From 34-65-8 sp963529855 (GTDB lineage Bacteria > Pseudomonadota > Alphaproteobacteria > Sphingomonadales > Sphingomonadaceae), in contig CAURZK010000004.1 in assembly GCA_963529855.1 (NCBI GenBank), positions 62,001-126,000 of the forward strand: DNA of 64,000 bases. The letters are read 5' to 3'. Of this stretch, positions 63,345 through 64,000 are shown piece by piece. Positions within the stretch are counted from its first letter, which is position 1. Each line of letters begins with the position of its first letter. The notes below the pieces were generated by a model. It was not told where the DNA came from and did no database searches. It saw only the letters and a list, made by a program, of their open reading frames with translations. The translations under genes were made by a program, and so were the position numbers.

Positions 63345-63361
63345 TGCCTAAATATTAGGCA
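63345..63361. promoter_or_regulatory. Candidate NtrC-type enhancer site
   Basis: TGCCTAAATATTAGGCA is a 17-bp dyad (TGC-N11-GCA, 7-bp arms) like NtrC boxes. It lies about 90 bases upstream of the sigma-54-like promoter, as enhancers do, and overlaps the last codons of argC. Confidence 0.45.
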
Positions 63362-64000
63362 GGCAGAGCAAGTCCGAGCGTTTCGTCCAGCCCGGCCATC
63401 AGGTTGAGCGACTGAACCGCCGCTCCGCTTGCCCCCTTGCCGAGGTTGTCGAGCACCGCGATCAGGCGGGCGTGATAACCCTCGGCGTTGCCGCGGACAT
63501 GAAGGTTTATCGCATCGCTCGGCGGCTGGTCTGCGCGCAGCAGCAGTTCGGGCAGATCACCGCCGCCCTCCACCCTGATCACGCGCGATCCGGCGTAGTA
63601 TTCGCGCAGCGCGGATTGCAGGGCGTCCGCAGTGACATTGCCGGGCATTGCGCCGAGGTGCAGGGGCACTTCGACCACCATTCCGCGATAGGCGGGGACA
63701 ACCGACGGGGCGAAGATCACGTCATGCGCAAGGCCCGCGTGCAGCTTCATTTCAGCCTGGTGCTTGTGCGTCAGGTCGAGGCCGTAGGTGCGGAAGGCCA
63801 GATCGGGTTCGCGCGCAAACCGTTCGATCAGCGCCTTGCCGCCGCCCGAATATCCGCTGACCGCGTAGACGGTGTAGGGCCAGTCCGCAGGTATCAATCC
63901 GGCGCGAACCAGCGGCGCAATCAGCGCGAGGAAACCCGTGGGGTAGCAACCCGGATTGCTGACGCGGGTCGCCCGTGCCACCACATCGCGCCCGACCAGT
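63355..64000 (-). CDS. argC: N-acetyl-gamma-glutamyl-phosphate reductase (5' end outside window)
   Basis: C-terminal ~215 residues of the ArgC reductase of arginine synthesis. The catalytic Cys is in RVSNPGCYPTGF near the right edge; YAVSGYSGGGKALIERF and the late segments HLGAMPGNVTADAL and DNLGKGASGAAVQSLNLM are typical. The N-terminal NADP-binding half lies beyond the window. The stop overlaps the dyad at 63345-63361. Confidence 0.95.
   Translation of the reverse strand, partial: LVGRDVVARATRVSNPGCYPTGFLALIAPLVRAGLIPADWPYTVYAVSGYSGGGKALIERFAREPDLAFRTYGLDLTHKHQAEMKLHAGLAHDVIFAPSVVPAYRGMVVEVPLHLGAMPGNVTADALQSALREYYAGSRVIRVEGGGDLPELLLRADQPPSDAINLHVRGNAEGYHARLIAVLDNLGKGASGAAVQSLNLMAGLDETLGLALPA

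Overview
The window comes from a high-GC alphaproteobacterium, most likely a member of the Sphingomonadales (Erythrobacter/Novosphingobium-like). This rests on three large TonB-dependent receptors carrying the VTGSRI plug signature, a Tad/Cpa pilus locus, the scpAB-tatABC run, a bpt-tamA-tamB run and glnBA with argC. I see no rRNA or intact tRNA, no insertion sequence, no prophage and no CRISPR array. It looks like chromosomal core with some accessory islands.

Layout: 1-4.1 kb holds an M16 metalloprotease (cut by the left edge) and a penicillin/AHL-acylase type Ntn hydrolase. 4.3-8.4 kb holds a HerA-like ATPase and the ClpB disaggregase behind a heat-shock-type promoter. 8.5-19.2 kb is an outer-membrane uptake region: two receptors and a small secreted protein on the minus strand and a third receptor on the plus strand, each receptor closed by a hairpin terminator. 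19.3-22.6 kb, convergent with the third receptor, is a compact operon of two 2-oxoglutarate/Fe(II) oxygenases (one fused to TPRs) and a methyltransferase. I consider this the best candidate for an undescribed system. 22.8-26.4 kb carries acyl-CoA genes (thiolase, SDR dehydrogenase, crotonase) and a MarR regulator.

26.4-33.7 kb is a Tad/Flp pilus operon, cpaA-B-C-D-E-tadB-tadC. The expected motor ATPase gene cpaF is missing between cpaE and tadB, and no pilin gene is seen. 33.7-38.3 kb carries a hydrolase, a FAD oxidoreductase, rnhA, thrB and ispH. 38.4-45.6 kb is a long plus-strand run: lipoprotein, argS, SPOR protein, nagZ, scpA, scpB and tatABC. Many of its junctions overlap, which suggests translational coupling.

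45.7-49.4 kb has a tiny secreted protein, a low-GC gap with a tRNA-like scrap, an exported amidohydrolase and threonine ammonia-lyase. 49.6-56.7 kb is bpt-tamA-tamB (N-degron tagging and outer-membrane assembly). 56.7-61.3 kb is accessory: a fasciclin lipoprotein, an Arg-rich secreted protein, a GH24 lysozyme, a small XRE repressor with a striking inverted-repeat operator and its membrane partner, and an unknown secreted protein. 61.4-64 kb is glnB-glnA, with a candidate sigma-54/NtrC control region, and argC cut by the right edge.

A recurring near-perfect dyad, GTTGC-N6-GCAAC, lies in front of two TonB receptors and on the clpB promoter. A degenerate relative lies in front of the third receptor. 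This suggests a shared regulator that I cannot name.
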